Position numbers and translations under genes: made by a program. Positions 1-5,935 of a stretch of DNA of 14,412 nucleotides are shown piece by piece (positions within the stretch are counted from its first letter, which is position 1; each line of letters opens with the position of its first letter). The stretch comes from an uncultured Clostridia bacterium (GTDB lineage: Bacteria > Bacillota > Clostridia > Oscillospirales > Acutalibacteraceae), in assembly GCA_947302895.1 (NCBI GenBank), contig CAMYWU010000016.1, positions 1 to 14,412 of the forward strand, in the 5' to 3' direction. The notes under the pieces were generated by a model, which was not told the origin of the DNA, did not search any database, and saw only the letters and a program-made list of their open reading frames with translations.

Positions 1-60
1 GCTCGAACTCGCTACCTCCACCTTGGCAAGGTGGCGCTCTACCGGATGAGCTAAATCCGC
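1..60 (-). tRNA. tRNA-Gly (anticodon GCC), 3' end cut off by the window edge
   Basis: Read on the minus strand, the gene starts at base 60 with the 5' acceptor strand GCGGATT. A D-arm follows with GCTC/GAGC stems, then an anticodon stem CCACC/GGTGG closing the loop TTGCCAA, whose anticodon GCC (complement of bases 25-27) reads glycine codons GGC/GGU. The T-arm begins with GCGAG and the loop TTCGAGC, where the window ends; the 3' T-stem, the 3' acceptor strand and CCA lie outside. The fold and anticodon are unambiguous. Other tRNA genes may follow beyond the edge. Confidence 0.95.
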
Positions 61-76
61 ATTCATTGCAATGAGT

Positions 77-105
77 ATTATAACCACCATATTTTGATTT
101 GTCAA
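77..105 (-). promoter_or_regulatory. Consensus sigma-A promoter of the tRNA-Gly gene
   Basis: On the minus strand a perfect -35 box TTGACA (bases 100-105) and a perfect -10 box TATAAT (77-82) are separated by exactly 17 bases. The mature tRNA starts 16 bases downstream, leaving room for a short 5' leader to be removed by RNase P. A fully consensus promoter fits a stable RNA gene with high output. Confidence 0.85.
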
Positions 106-181
106 GCAAAAAATTGCAATTTTATCAACTTTCTGTTTGCTCTTGTGTTTGTCGACAGGGTGCTACACAATATAGGCTATA

Positions 182-210
182 TTTACATTGGGACTGTTTT
201 TTGTTAAAAT
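182..210 (+). promoter_or_regulatory. Probable sigma-A promoter of the DnaD-domain gene
   Basis: TTTACA (182-187) and TAAAAT (205-210) each match the consensus at 5 of 6 positions and are 17 bases apart. Transcription would begin near base 217, so a GTG at 217 could only serve a leaderless message. This supports the ATG at 253 as the start. An imperfect palindrome, AATATAG-g-CTATATT (169-183), abuts the -35 box and could be a regulator site, but it is AT-rich and unproven. Confidence 0.6.
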
Positions 211-252
211 AGTAGAGTGCGAAAAATTAGTGAAAGGAGTGTTTTTGCTGAT

Positions 253-1266
253 ATGAATTATCAAATTCTTCCGATGGGTAACGCCTGGAAAAACGGTATG
301 TTTTCGGTTCCCAGTTTAGTTGCAAATGAATATATAAAGCTTGCAAGCGAGTATCAGCTTAAGGCGCTTCTTCTCATTCTTTCAAACGGCGGTCTGGCAA
401 ACTCAAAGGAAATTGCAAAAACTCTTGGCTGCACCGAAAGCGATGTTGATGATTTTCTTGAATTCTGGGTTGATGAGGGTATTCTGGTAATCGACGGCGC
501 TGCTCCTGTTGAAGCAAAAACGCAAGCGCCCGCTCCGAAAAAGGAAGCCCGCCCTGAAAAAACCAAATCAAAAAAAGAGCTTGAAAGCATTCCCGTTCCG
601 ACTCTTACACAGAAGGATATAACCGCTGCGCTTAATCAGAATCCCGAGCTTGATAATCTTATTCAGGGCGCTCAGGAGGTTTTCGGAAGAACGCTCAGCC
701 ATATTGAGCAGGAGCTTGTTATCAATATGGTTCAGTACTACGGACTTCCGAGCGAGGTTGTTTTAACCATTTTACAATACTGCAAGGCGCAGAAGGATAA
801 GCATATTGCTATAGGAAACGCCTATCTCGGCGCAATGGCTAAAAACTGGAGCGAGGAGGGAATAACAACCCTTGACGCTGCCGAGGAAAAGCTGCTTGAG
901 CTTGAAAATTCGGATAAATACTGGAAAGAGGTTCTTTCGGTTGCTTCAATTTCATACAGAAACCCAACCGTAAACCAGCGTGAAATGATTAAAAACTGGA
1001 ACGAGGGCTTTTCTTTTGATATGATTGAATATGCCTGCGAGCAGATGAAGGAAAACGCTGTTAAGCCAACGCTTAAATATGTTGATAAAATTCTTAAAAA
1101 CTGGCAGAAAAAGGGCATAAAAACGCTTGATGAGGCAAAGGCGGACAATGAAGCGCACAAAGCAAAGAACGAAAAGGCAAAGAGCGGAAAGCTTCAGGGA
1201 ACGCCCTCTTTTGACATCAGCGAAATTGAAAAGAAGGCAATGTTTGACGATAACTATGATATATAG
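253..1266 (+). CDS. DnaD-domain primosome protein (replication initiation/restart)
   Basis: A 337-residue protein of the DnaD/DnaB primosome family, which in Firmicutes helps DnaA or PriA recruit the helicase loader and replicative helicase. Residues about 20-82 look like the N-terminal winged helix. Residues 83-118 are a Lys/Glu/Pro/Ala-rich linker. Two tandem DnaB_2 (DnaD C-terminal) modules follow, at about 130-212 and 222-300, each ending in the family signature Y-x4-[KQ]NW (YLGAMAKNW at 191-199, YVDKILKNW at 276-284). A short acidic tail closes the protein. The frame is open back to a GTG at 217, but I chose the ATG at 253. AAAGGAG at 233-239 serves as ribosome site, and the predicted transcription start is near 217. 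Bacillus DnaD has one such module, so the two-module plan is the longer clostridial form. The helicase-loader gene follows after 10 bases, which fits a shared operon and function. Confidence 0.9.
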   Translation: MNYQILPMGNAWKNGMFSVPSLVANEYIKLASEYQLKALLLILSNGGLANSKEIAKTLGCTESDVDDFLEFWVDEGILVIDGAAPVEAKTQAPAPKKEARPEKTKSKKELESIPVPTLTQKDITAALNQNPELDNLIQGAQEVFGRTLSHIEQELVINMVQYYGLPSEVVLTILQYCKAQKDKHIAIGNAYLGAMAKNWSEEGITTLDAAEEKLLELENSDKYWKEVLSVASISYRNPTVNQREMIKNWNEGFSFDMIEYACEQMKENAVKPTLKYVDKILKNWQKKGIKTLDEAKADNEAHKAKNEKAKSGKLQGTPSFDISEIEKKAMFDDNYDI

Positions 1267-1276
1267 GAGATAATAA

Positions 1277-2245
1277 ATGGGATATCCGGCAGGATTATAC
1301 AGAAAGGCTCAGCGGATTCTTGAGCAGAGGCGGGATACCGCCTTCACCGACGCCGAGCTTCGCAGCGAGGAAATCAAAAGCGAAATCCCCGAAATTGAGG
1401 AAATACAGAGGCAGCTTTCAAAAATCGGGCTTGAAACCTCTCAGCTTTTCTTTTACAAAGGGAATACCGATGAAAAAATCGCCTCCCTGCGACAGCAGAG
1501 TAAGAGCCTCATAGAAAAAAGAGGGGAAATACTGAAAAAACACGGCTACAGCGAGGACGCTATGCAGCCGCAACATATCTGCTCCGTATGCGAGGACAGG
1601 GGCTTTATCGGCGGAAGAATGTGCAACTGCAACCGCCAGCTTTTAAAGGACATTATGAAGGAGGAAATCAGAAAGCTTGCTCCGATTGATGAATGCACTT
1701 TCGACACCTTCAACCTTGAATACTACTCCCCCGAACCGCTTGAAAACGCAATCGTTCCCCGTGAAAGAGCCGCAAAAATACTTGAAAGCACAAGAAGATA
1801 TGCTCAGAATTTCTCGCCGAGCGCTAAGAACCTCTTGCTTCTCGGCAAAACGGGGCTTGGCAAAACTCATCTTTCGCTTGCAATTGCAAATGTTGTTATA
1901 AACAAGGGCTATTATGTTTGTTATGGAACAAGCCAGAATATCTGCGATGATTTGCAGAGTGAACAATTCGGCAGAGGCGAAGAAGCATATTATTCAAAAC
2001 AGCAGGTTCTCGGCTGCGACCTTCTTATTCTTGACGACCTCGGAACAGAGATTGACTCTCAGTATTCAATCGCAACGCTCTATAACATAATTAATTCCCG
2101 TATTCTTTCAAATAAGCCGACAATTATAAGCACAAACTGCGAGCTTTCGGAGCTTCTTAGAAAATACGACCAGAGAATTACAAGCCGAATAACGGGTGAA
2201 TACACGAAAATGACAATTTTCGGAAACGATATAAGAAACATATAA
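1277..2245 (+). CDS. DnaI/DnaC-type AAA+ replicative helicase loader
   Basis: A 322-residue ATPase that would load the hexameric replicative helicase onto origin or fork DNA. Residues 1-90 are helical and charged. A zinc-binding knuckle follows, with cysteines at 102, 105, 116 and 118 (CSVC...CNC), as in Bacillus DnaI. The AAA+ domain shows a Walker A GKTGLGKT (190-197), Walker B LLILDDLG (249-256), a sensor-1 like STN (285-287) and a probable arginine finger in the SRITG segment (303-307). Members of the same fold also serve as IS21-type IstB proteins, but the N-terminal zinc knuckle and the DnaD-domain gene 10 bases upstream favour the primosome role. The ribosome site TAGGAGATAATA lies just before the ATG. 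A hairpin terminator begins directly after the stop codon. Confidence 0.9.
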   Translation: MGYPAGLYRKAQRILEQRRDTAFTDAELRSEEIKSEIPEIEEIQRQLSKIGLETSQLFFYKGNTDEKIASLRQQSKSLIEKRGEILKKHGYSEDAMQPQHICSVCEDRGFIGGRMCNCNRQLLKDIMKEEIRKLAPIDECTFDTFNLEYYSPEPLENAIVPRERAAKILESTRRYAQNFSPSAKNLLLLGKTGLGKTHLSLAIANVVINKGYYVCYGTSQNICDDLQSEQFGRGEEAYYSKQQVLGCDLLILDDLGTEIDSQYSIATLYNIINSRILSNKPTIISTNCELSELLRKYDQRITSRITGEYTKMTIFGNDIRNI

Positions 2246-2246
2246 G

Positions 2247-2286
2247 AAAAGAGCTGTTTCGTCTGAAACAGCTCTTTTTATTTTTT
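2247..2286. terminator. Bidirectional Rho-independent terminator between convergent genes
   Basis: AAAAGAGCTGTTTC (2247-2260) pairs with GAAACAGCTCTTTT (2265-2278) across a 4-base loop, followed by a T-rich run on the plus strand. The complement of the left flank gives a T run on the minus strand. It lies between the stop of the helicase loader and the stop of the convergent lipoprotein gene, so it can serve both. Confidence 0.9.
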
Positions 2287-3109
2287 ATTCAATTGGCGAT
2301 GCGTTATAGCCGAAATACTTTTCAACAAGAGGAGTAAATGTATCTCCGTCGCCGTATTCCTCGTCCTTAAGCTCTTTGATTGCTTCGTTTATCGAATCCT
2401 TCCAGCCGCTGTGTTTAGCGCAGGCAATAACATATTCTATGGTGTCAAGCTCATGCTCCATAACATAATAATTTGCCGCTTTATCGCTTGGGTTGAAGCT
2501 GAATTCATCCGTTACAAGAATATCCGCTCTGCCAACATCGATAAGCTCAAGCGCAACATCAAGGCTCTGCGCCTTAATTACGTTTTTGCAGCCTGAGGAA
2601 ACAGCCCTGTTTGCCTCAAAGGATGTCTTTGCGTTTTCGCCGAATAAAACAACTGTTGCTCCGCTGAAATCGGTAAATGAAGTTCTTTCGCTTCCCTTTT
2701 TGGTTACGGCGATAATTCTGTTTTTAATAATCGGCTCTGTAAAGGAATAATCCTCGTTAAAGGTTCCCCTGTTTTTTGAAACGCCGCCCATAAGGAGTGC
2801 TGCGCTGTATTCTTTATCAGCAGAATCAAAGAAGCCGCCGTCATCCTCGAGCATATAGCCCTCATCAACCTTTTCAAAAACATAGCTCTTTAAGTCGCCC
2901 TTAACATCATCAAAAATCGCCTCGAAAAGCTCTGCTTCAAAGCCTTTTGCCTTGCCTTTTTCATCAAAGCTCAGGAAGGGAGCGCACTCCTCGGTATAGC
3001 CGATAATCAGCGTTTCATCGCTGTATTTTTCTTTCTTGCTTGAAGAACAGCCTGAAAAGGCAGCAACTATAAGCAAAACAGACAAAAGAACTGCTAAATA
3101 TTTTTTCAT
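2285..3109 (-). CDS. Solute-binding lipoprotein, amino-acid ABC family (SBP_bac_3)
   Basis: A 274-residue extracytoplasmic binding protein. It has a classic lipoprotein signal: MKKY, a hydrophobic core (residues 5-18) and a lipobox ending FSGC with the lipid-modified Cys at 21, then a Ser/Lys-rich tether. The mature part begins with the family-like pattern IIGYTEECAPFLSFDEKGK (about 35-53), followed by GFEAELFEAI, which matches the periplasmic binding protein type 2 fold of polar amino-acid carriers. SKNRGTFNEDYSFTEP (about 111-126) resembles the segment carrying the ligand carboxylate-binding arginine. No permease or ATPase gene lies next to it, so the transporter partner must be elsewhere, or the protein acts as a sensor or accessory receptor. 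The ligand cannot be told from sequence. GGAGATAATAAT precedes the ATG. Confidence 0.85.
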   Translation of the reverse strand: MKKYLAVLLSVLLIVAAFSGCSSSKKEKYSDETLIIGYTEECAPFLSFDEKGKAKGFEAELFEAIFDDVKGDLKSYVFEKVDEGYMLEDDGGFFDSADKEYSAALLMGGVSKNRGTFNEDYSFTEPIIKNRIIAVTKKGSERTSFTDFSGATVVLFGENAKTSFEANRAVSSGCKNVIKAQSLDVALELIDVGRADILVTDEFSFNPSDKAANYYVMEHELDTIEYVIACAKHSGWKDSINEAIKELKDEEYGDGDTFTPLVEKYFGYNASPIE

Positions 3110-3130
3110 ATTATTATCTCCTAACCTTAT

Positions 3131-3177
3131 AGGCTCCCTTGTGTAAAGGAAGCTGTCGCCCTTGGCGACTGAGGGAT
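3131..3177 (+). repeat. Two-hairpin intergenic repeat, copy A
   Basis: AGGCTCCCTT-gtgt-AAAGGAAGCT forms one imperfect hairpin and GTCGCC-ctt-GGCGAC (3155-3169) a second, followed by the tail TGAGGG. The same order of hairpin, hairpin and (GA)TGAGGG tail recurs in copies B and C in this window. It lies in the predicted leader of the solute-binding lipoprotein message, just upstream of the ribosome site. I recognise the layout as similar to abundant intergenic repeats in Clostridia, but have no database check. Confidence 0.7.
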
Positions 3178-3196
3178 TGAAGTTAATCCCAAGAAC

Positions 3197-3219
3197 TATT
3201 ATAAAATAATTTTATAATA
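3197..3219. promoter_or_regulatory. Perfect AT-rich palindrome, candidate operator
   Basis: TATTATAAAAT (3197-3207) is followed by one base and then its exact reverse complement ATTTTATAATA (3209-3219). It overlaps the -10 box of the lipoprotein promoter and lies 28 bases from the -35 box of the divergent threonine ammonia-lyase promoter. The position suits a repressor or dual regulator site. Because the tract is pure A/T, chance is a real alternative, and no regulator is identified. Confidence 0.4.
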
Positions 3220-3237
3220 TCAGTAATTTAATGTCAA
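3209..3237 (-). promoter_or_regulatory. Promoter of the solute-binding lipoprotein gene
   Basis: On the minus strand a perfect TTGACA (3232-3237) and TAAAAT (3209-3214, 5 of 6) are 17 bases apart. The predicted transcript would carry a leader of about 90 bases that includes the two-hairpin repeat at 3131-3177. A perfect AT-rich palindrome covers the -10 box and the presumed start point. Confidence 0.65.
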
Positions 3238-3246
3238 CAAAAACAT

Positions 3247-3275
3247 TTGACTTTAAAATATAATAGTATTAGAAT
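3247..3275 (+). promoter_or_regulatory. Promoter of the threonine ammonia-lyase gene
   Basis: TTGACT (3247-3252) and TAGAAT (3270-3275), each 5 of 6 to consensus, are separated by 17 bases. This gives a start near base 3282 and a short leader before the ribosome site AGGTGA and the ATG at 3305. There is no room for a long attenuator or T-box. Confidence 0.65.
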
Positions 3276-3304
3276 ATTAGCAGTCTATTTAAGTAGGTGA
3301 ACTT

Positions 3305-4501
3305 ATGATAACTCTTGATAAGGTATACAAGGCTTCCCGTGTTTTAAGCGAGGTTGTTCGCAAAACCGATATGATTGCCGCACCGAAGCTCAATCCCTCT
3401 GCAAATATTTTTCTTAAAACAGAAAACTTGCAGGTAACGGGCTCGTTTAAGGTAAGAGGCTCATATTTTAAAATCAGCCAGCTTTCGGAAGAAGAGAAGA
3501 AAAACGGAGTTATTGCCTGTTCCGCAGGAAACCACGCACAGGGCGTTGCCCTTGCCGCAACAAAAAGCGGAATCAGCTCGCTTATCTGCCTTCCCGAAGG
3601 CGCACCGATAAGCAAGGTTGAGGCAACAAAGAAATACGGCGCAGAAATCTGTATGGTTAAGGGCGTTTACGATGATGCATACAAAAAGGCGCTTGAGCTC
3701 CAGAAGGAAAGAAACTGCGCATTCATTCATCCGTTTAACGATGCGGATGTTATTGCCGGCCAGGGCACAATAGGTCTTGAAATCCTCAACCAGCTTCCCG
3801 AAGCGGATATTGTTGTTGTTCCCGTTGGCGGCGGCGGACTTATTGCGGGCGTTGCATACACAATAAAGCAGCTTAAGCCAAACTGCAAGGTATACGGCGT
3901 TCAGGCAAGCGGTGCGCCATCAATGCAGGAGAGCATTGTTGACGGCGAGATTATAACCCTTCCCAAGGTAAACACAATTGCCGACGGTATTGCAGTTAAA
4001 ACCCCCGGCAATCTTACATATGATATATGCAAGCAGTATGTTGACGGAATTATAACCGTAACCGATGATGAAATTGCACTTGCAATTCTCACTCTGCTTG
4101 AACAGCAGAAGCTTATTGCAGAGGGCGCAGGCGCAGTTCCCGTTGCTGCTGTTATGAACGGCAAAATTCCCGATATGGCAGGCAAAAACGTATGCTGCCT
4201 TGTTTCGGGAGGCAATATTGATGTAACAATTCTGTCCCGTGTTATTGAAAGAGGTCTTAAAATGGGCGGAAGAACTGCGGACATTGTTATTGCTCTTTCG
4301 GATAAGCCGGGTCAGCTTGCAGGGGTTAGCCGCATTATTGCCGAGCAGGGCGCAAACGTTGTTTCGGTTAATTACGACTCAACCGACCTTGATATGAACA
4401 TAACCGACTGCTTCCTTAAAATAGGCGTTGAAACAAGGAATTTTGAGCATATCGCAGCGGTTAAAAATGCGCTGACTCAAGCAGGATTTCAGGTATTATA
4501 A
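3305..4501 (+). CDS. ilvA: Threonine ammonia-lyase (threonine dehydratase) with ACT domain
   Basis: A 398-residue PLP enzyme that deaminates L-threonine to 2-oxobutyrate, either to feed isoleucine synthesis or as a catabolic step; it usually also acts on serine. The fold-type II core carries the PLP lysine at 49 in GSFKVRG (46-52), the substrate loop SAGNHAQG (73-80), the phosphate-binding loop GGGGL (175-179) and SGGN (301-304). Residues about 326-398 form a single ACT domain, seen in the pattern DKPGQLAGVSRIIAEQGANV. The length and single ACT domain match the roughly 400-residue class common in Clostridia rather than the 510-residue biosynthetic E. coli IlvA with its paired regulatory domains, so a tdcB-like catabolic role is possible. 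ridA follows on the same strand, which supports the lyase assignment. Confidence 0.93.
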   Translation: MITLDKVYKASRVLSEVVRKTDMIAAPKLNPSANIFLKTENLQVTGSFKVRGSYFKISQLSEEEKKNGVIACSAGNHAQGVALAATKSGISSLICLPEGAPISKVEATKKYGAEICMVKGVYDDAYKKALELQKERNCAFIHPFNDADVIAGQGTIGLEILNQLPEADIVVVPVGGGGLIAGVAYTIKQLKPNCKVYGVQASGAPSMQESIVDGEIITLPKVNTIADGIAVKTPGNLTYDICKQYVDGIITVTDDEIALAILTLLEQQKLIAEGAGAVPVAAVMNGKIPDMAGKNVCCLVSGGNIDVTILSRVIERGLKMGGRTADIVIALSDKPGQLAGVSRIIAEQGANVVSVNYDSTDLDMNITDCFLKIGVETRNFEHIAAVKNALTQAGFQVL

Positions 4502-4529
4502 TTGACCGAGCACAGCGAGAAACCGTTTT

Positions 4530-4585
4530 GGCTTCCCCTTGGGGGGAAGCTGTCTGCGAATACTTGGAGCAGACTGATGAGGGGG
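4530..4585 (+). repeat. Two-hairpin intergenic repeat, copy B
   Basis: GCTTCCCC (4531-4538) pairs with GGGGAAGC (4543-4550), then GTCTGC (4552-4557) pairs with GCAGAC (4569-4574), then the tail TGATGAGGGG. The layout is the same as copy A, but the second stem has a different sequence that is still fully paired. Neither hairpin is followed by a T run, so it is not an ordinary terminator for ilvA. Confidence 0.75.
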
Positions 4586-4628
4586 CTTTCGCATTTGATT
4601 GCTCATAAAAACTTATTTAAATAACCCA

Positions 4629-4680
4629 TCCCCTCATCCGACTGCCTTACGGCAGCCACCTTCCCCCGAGGGGGAAGGCT
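4629..4680 (-). repeat. Two-hairpin intergenic repeat, copy C, inverted relative to B
   Basis: Read on the minus strand: AGCC, then CCTTCCCCC paired with GGGGGAAGG (4659-4678), then CTGCC paired with GGCAG (4642-4655), then the tail CGGATGAGGGG. Copies B and C face each other 43 bases apart, so together they make an inverted pair between ilvA and ridA that could fold into one large cruciform or mobilise as a small non-autonomous element. Confidence 0.75.
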
Positions 4681-4718
4681 TAATAGGTTGAATTGATTTT
4701 ATATAAGGAGATAATAAT

Positions 4719-5090
4719 ATGGAATACATTGCAACTAATAACGCACCAAACGCAATCGGTCCTTATTCACAGGCAGTTAAGGCAAACGGCTTGCTCTTCA
4801 CCTCAGGTCAGATTGCAATAAACCCGAAAACAAACGCTGTTGAAGCAAAAACCATTGAGGAACAGACAACTCAGGTTTGCGAAAACCTCAAGGCTGTTGT
4901 TGAAGCAGCAGGAAGCTCAATGGATAAGGTTGTTAAAACCGTTTGCTTCTTGGCAGACATCAATGATTTTGCAGCGTTTAACGAGATTTACGGCAAATAC
5001 TTTATTTCAAAGCCTGCCCGCTCCTGCGTTGCAGTCAAAGATTTACCCAAAGGTGTTCTTTGTGAGGTTGAATTAATAGCAGAACTTTAA
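4719..5090 (+). CDS. ridA: RidA family enamine/imine deaminase
   Basis: A 123-residue protein of the RidA (YjgF/YER057c/UK114) family, normally a cytoplasmic homotrimer of about this length. It hydrolyses reactive 2-aminoacrylate and 2-aminocrotonate released by PLP enzymes such as threonine/serine ammonia-lyase, preventing damage to other PLP enzymes. The family signature near the C-terminus is intact: PARSCVAVKDLPKG (99-112) with the substrate-carboxylate arginine at 101, and the downstream CEVE, whose Glu 116 matches the catalytic glutamate region of the family. N-terminal NAIGPYSQA (11-19) is typical. ATAAGGAGATAATAAT gives a strong ribosome site. The gene upstream encodes the very lyase that makes its substrate. 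I see no clean promoter between them, so read-through from ilvA across the repeats is plausible. Confidence 0.95.
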   Translation: MEYIATNNAPNAIGPYSQAVKANGLLFTSGQIAINPKTNAVEAKTIEEQTTQVCENLKAVVEAAGSSMDKVVKTVCFLADINDFAAFNEIYGKYFISKPARSCVAVKDLPKGVLCEVELIAEL

Positions 5091-5119
5091 AAAATCGGCT
5101 CAAATGAGCCGATTTTTTA
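5091..5119 (+). terminator. Rho-independent terminator of ridA
   Basis: AATCGGCTCA (5093-5102) pairs with TGAGCCGATT (5105-5114) across a 2-base loop and runs into six T residues (5113-5118). It starts at the ridA stop codon. It separates ridA from the next promoter, whose -35 box begins directly after the T run. Confidence 0.9.
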
Positions 5120-5148
5120 TTGCCATAAGTCTTGTATAATGCTATAAT
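5120..5148 (+). promoter_or_regulatory. Promoter of the rlmB gene pair
   Basis: TTGCCA (5120-5125) and a perfect TATAAT (5143-5148) are 17 bases apart; a second TATAAT at 5135-5140 is out of register. The predicted start near 5155 excludes the in-frame TTG at 5132 as initiator and supports the ATG at 5183. Confidence 0.75.
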
Positions 5149-5182
5149 TAAGAGTGGAATATATTGTGGTGGTTATATATCT

Positions 5183-5935
5183 ATGAAAAACGAAAATATT
5201 AAGAATAACGACAATCTTATAATCGGAAGAAATGCCGTTCTGGAACTGCTTAAAAGCGGCAGGGAAATTGAAAATGTTCTTGTTGCAAAGGGTGAAAGAG
5301 AGGGCTCGATAAACCATATTCTTGCTCTTTGCAGAGAAAAGAAAATCGTTGTTAAAAATGTTGACAGGCGAAAGCTTGATGCGCTTTGCGCAGGGGCAAA
5401 CCATCAGGGCGTTGCGGCGAATGTTCCCTCACACGAATATTCAAGTGTTGAGGATATTCTTGCCGTTGCTAAGGAAAGAGATGAAGCGCCGTTTATAATT
5501 ATCTGCGATGAGATTGAGGACAGTCACAACCTCGGCGCTATTATAAGAACCGCTGAAGCATGCGGCGCACACGGGATTATTATTCCGAAAAGGCGCAATG
5601 TTGGGCTTAATTTTGTTGTTGCAAAAACAAGCTGCGGCGCACTTGAATATATGAAGGTTGCAAGAGTTGGCAACCTTGCGCAGACAATTGAGGAGCTCAA
5701 GGCAAAAAACATCTGGGTTTACGCTGCGGATATGGACGGACAGCGCTGGGATAAAACCGATTTTTCGGGCGGCGTCTGCCTTGTTGTTGGCAGTGAGGGC
5801 AACGGAGTCGGCAGACTTATTAAGGAAAAATGCGATATAACCGTTTCTCTGCCGATGCTTGGAAAGGTTAATTCCCTAAACGCCTCGGTTGCTGCAGGAA
5901 TAATTATGTATGAAATTGCGAGACAGAGATTATGA
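5183..5935 (+). CDS. rlmB: 23S rRNA (guanosine-2'-O)-methyltransferase, RlmB/TrmH family
   Basis: A 250-residue SPOUT-class enzyme. The family transfers a methyl group from S-adenosylmethionine to a ribose 2'-OH, and RlmB proper modifies G2251 of 23S rRNA. Residues about 11-80 form the N-terminal substrate-binding domain, with the typical ANHQGVAA (72-79). The catalytic SpoU domain shows motif 1 NLGAIIRTAEACGA (116-129, with Asn 116 and Arg 122), motif 2 VVGSEGNGVG (201-210) and motif 3 LPMLGKVNSLNASVA (223-237), which make the trefoil-knot SAM site. All key residues are present. The start was set at ATG 5183 because an upstream in-frame TTG lies inside the promoter; the ribosome site is a modest GGTGG at 5168-5172. 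The stop overlaps the next start by 4 bases (ATGA). A closely related TrmH-type target cannot be excluded. Confidence 0.9.
   Translation: MKNENIKNNDNLIIGRNAVLELLKSGREIENVLVAKGEREGSINHILALCREKKIVVKNVDRRKLDALCAGANHQGVAANVPSHEYSSVEDILAVAKERDEAPFIIICDEIEDSHNLGAIIRTAEACGAHGIIIPKRRNVGLNFVVAKTSCGALEYMKVARVGNLAQTIEELKAKNIWVYAADMDGQRWDKTDFSGGVCLVVGSEGNGVGRLIKEKCDITVSLPMLGKVNSLNASVAAGIIMYEIARQRL

Noticed and set aside
217..252. GTG start at 217 for the DnaD-domain gene
   Set aside because: The predicted transcription start is near 217, and a good ribosome site precedes ATG 253.
1277..2245. IstB-like transposition helper ATPase
   Set aside because: An N-terminal zinc knuckle, the adjacent DnaD-domain gene and the absence of any transposase or inverted ends favour a helicase loader.
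3131..3180. Riboswitch in the leader of the solute-binding lipoprotein gene
   Set aside because: The two hairpins match the repeat family found elsewhere in the window. No known riboswitch core is seen.
4530..4680. Short CRISPR-like array or ilvA terminator
   Set aside because: There are only two copies, inverted, with no regular spacers, and no T run follows the stems.
5132..5182. TTG start at 5132 for rlmB
   Set aside because: It lies between the -35 and -10 boxes of the predicted promoter. ATG 5183 gives the family's normal length.
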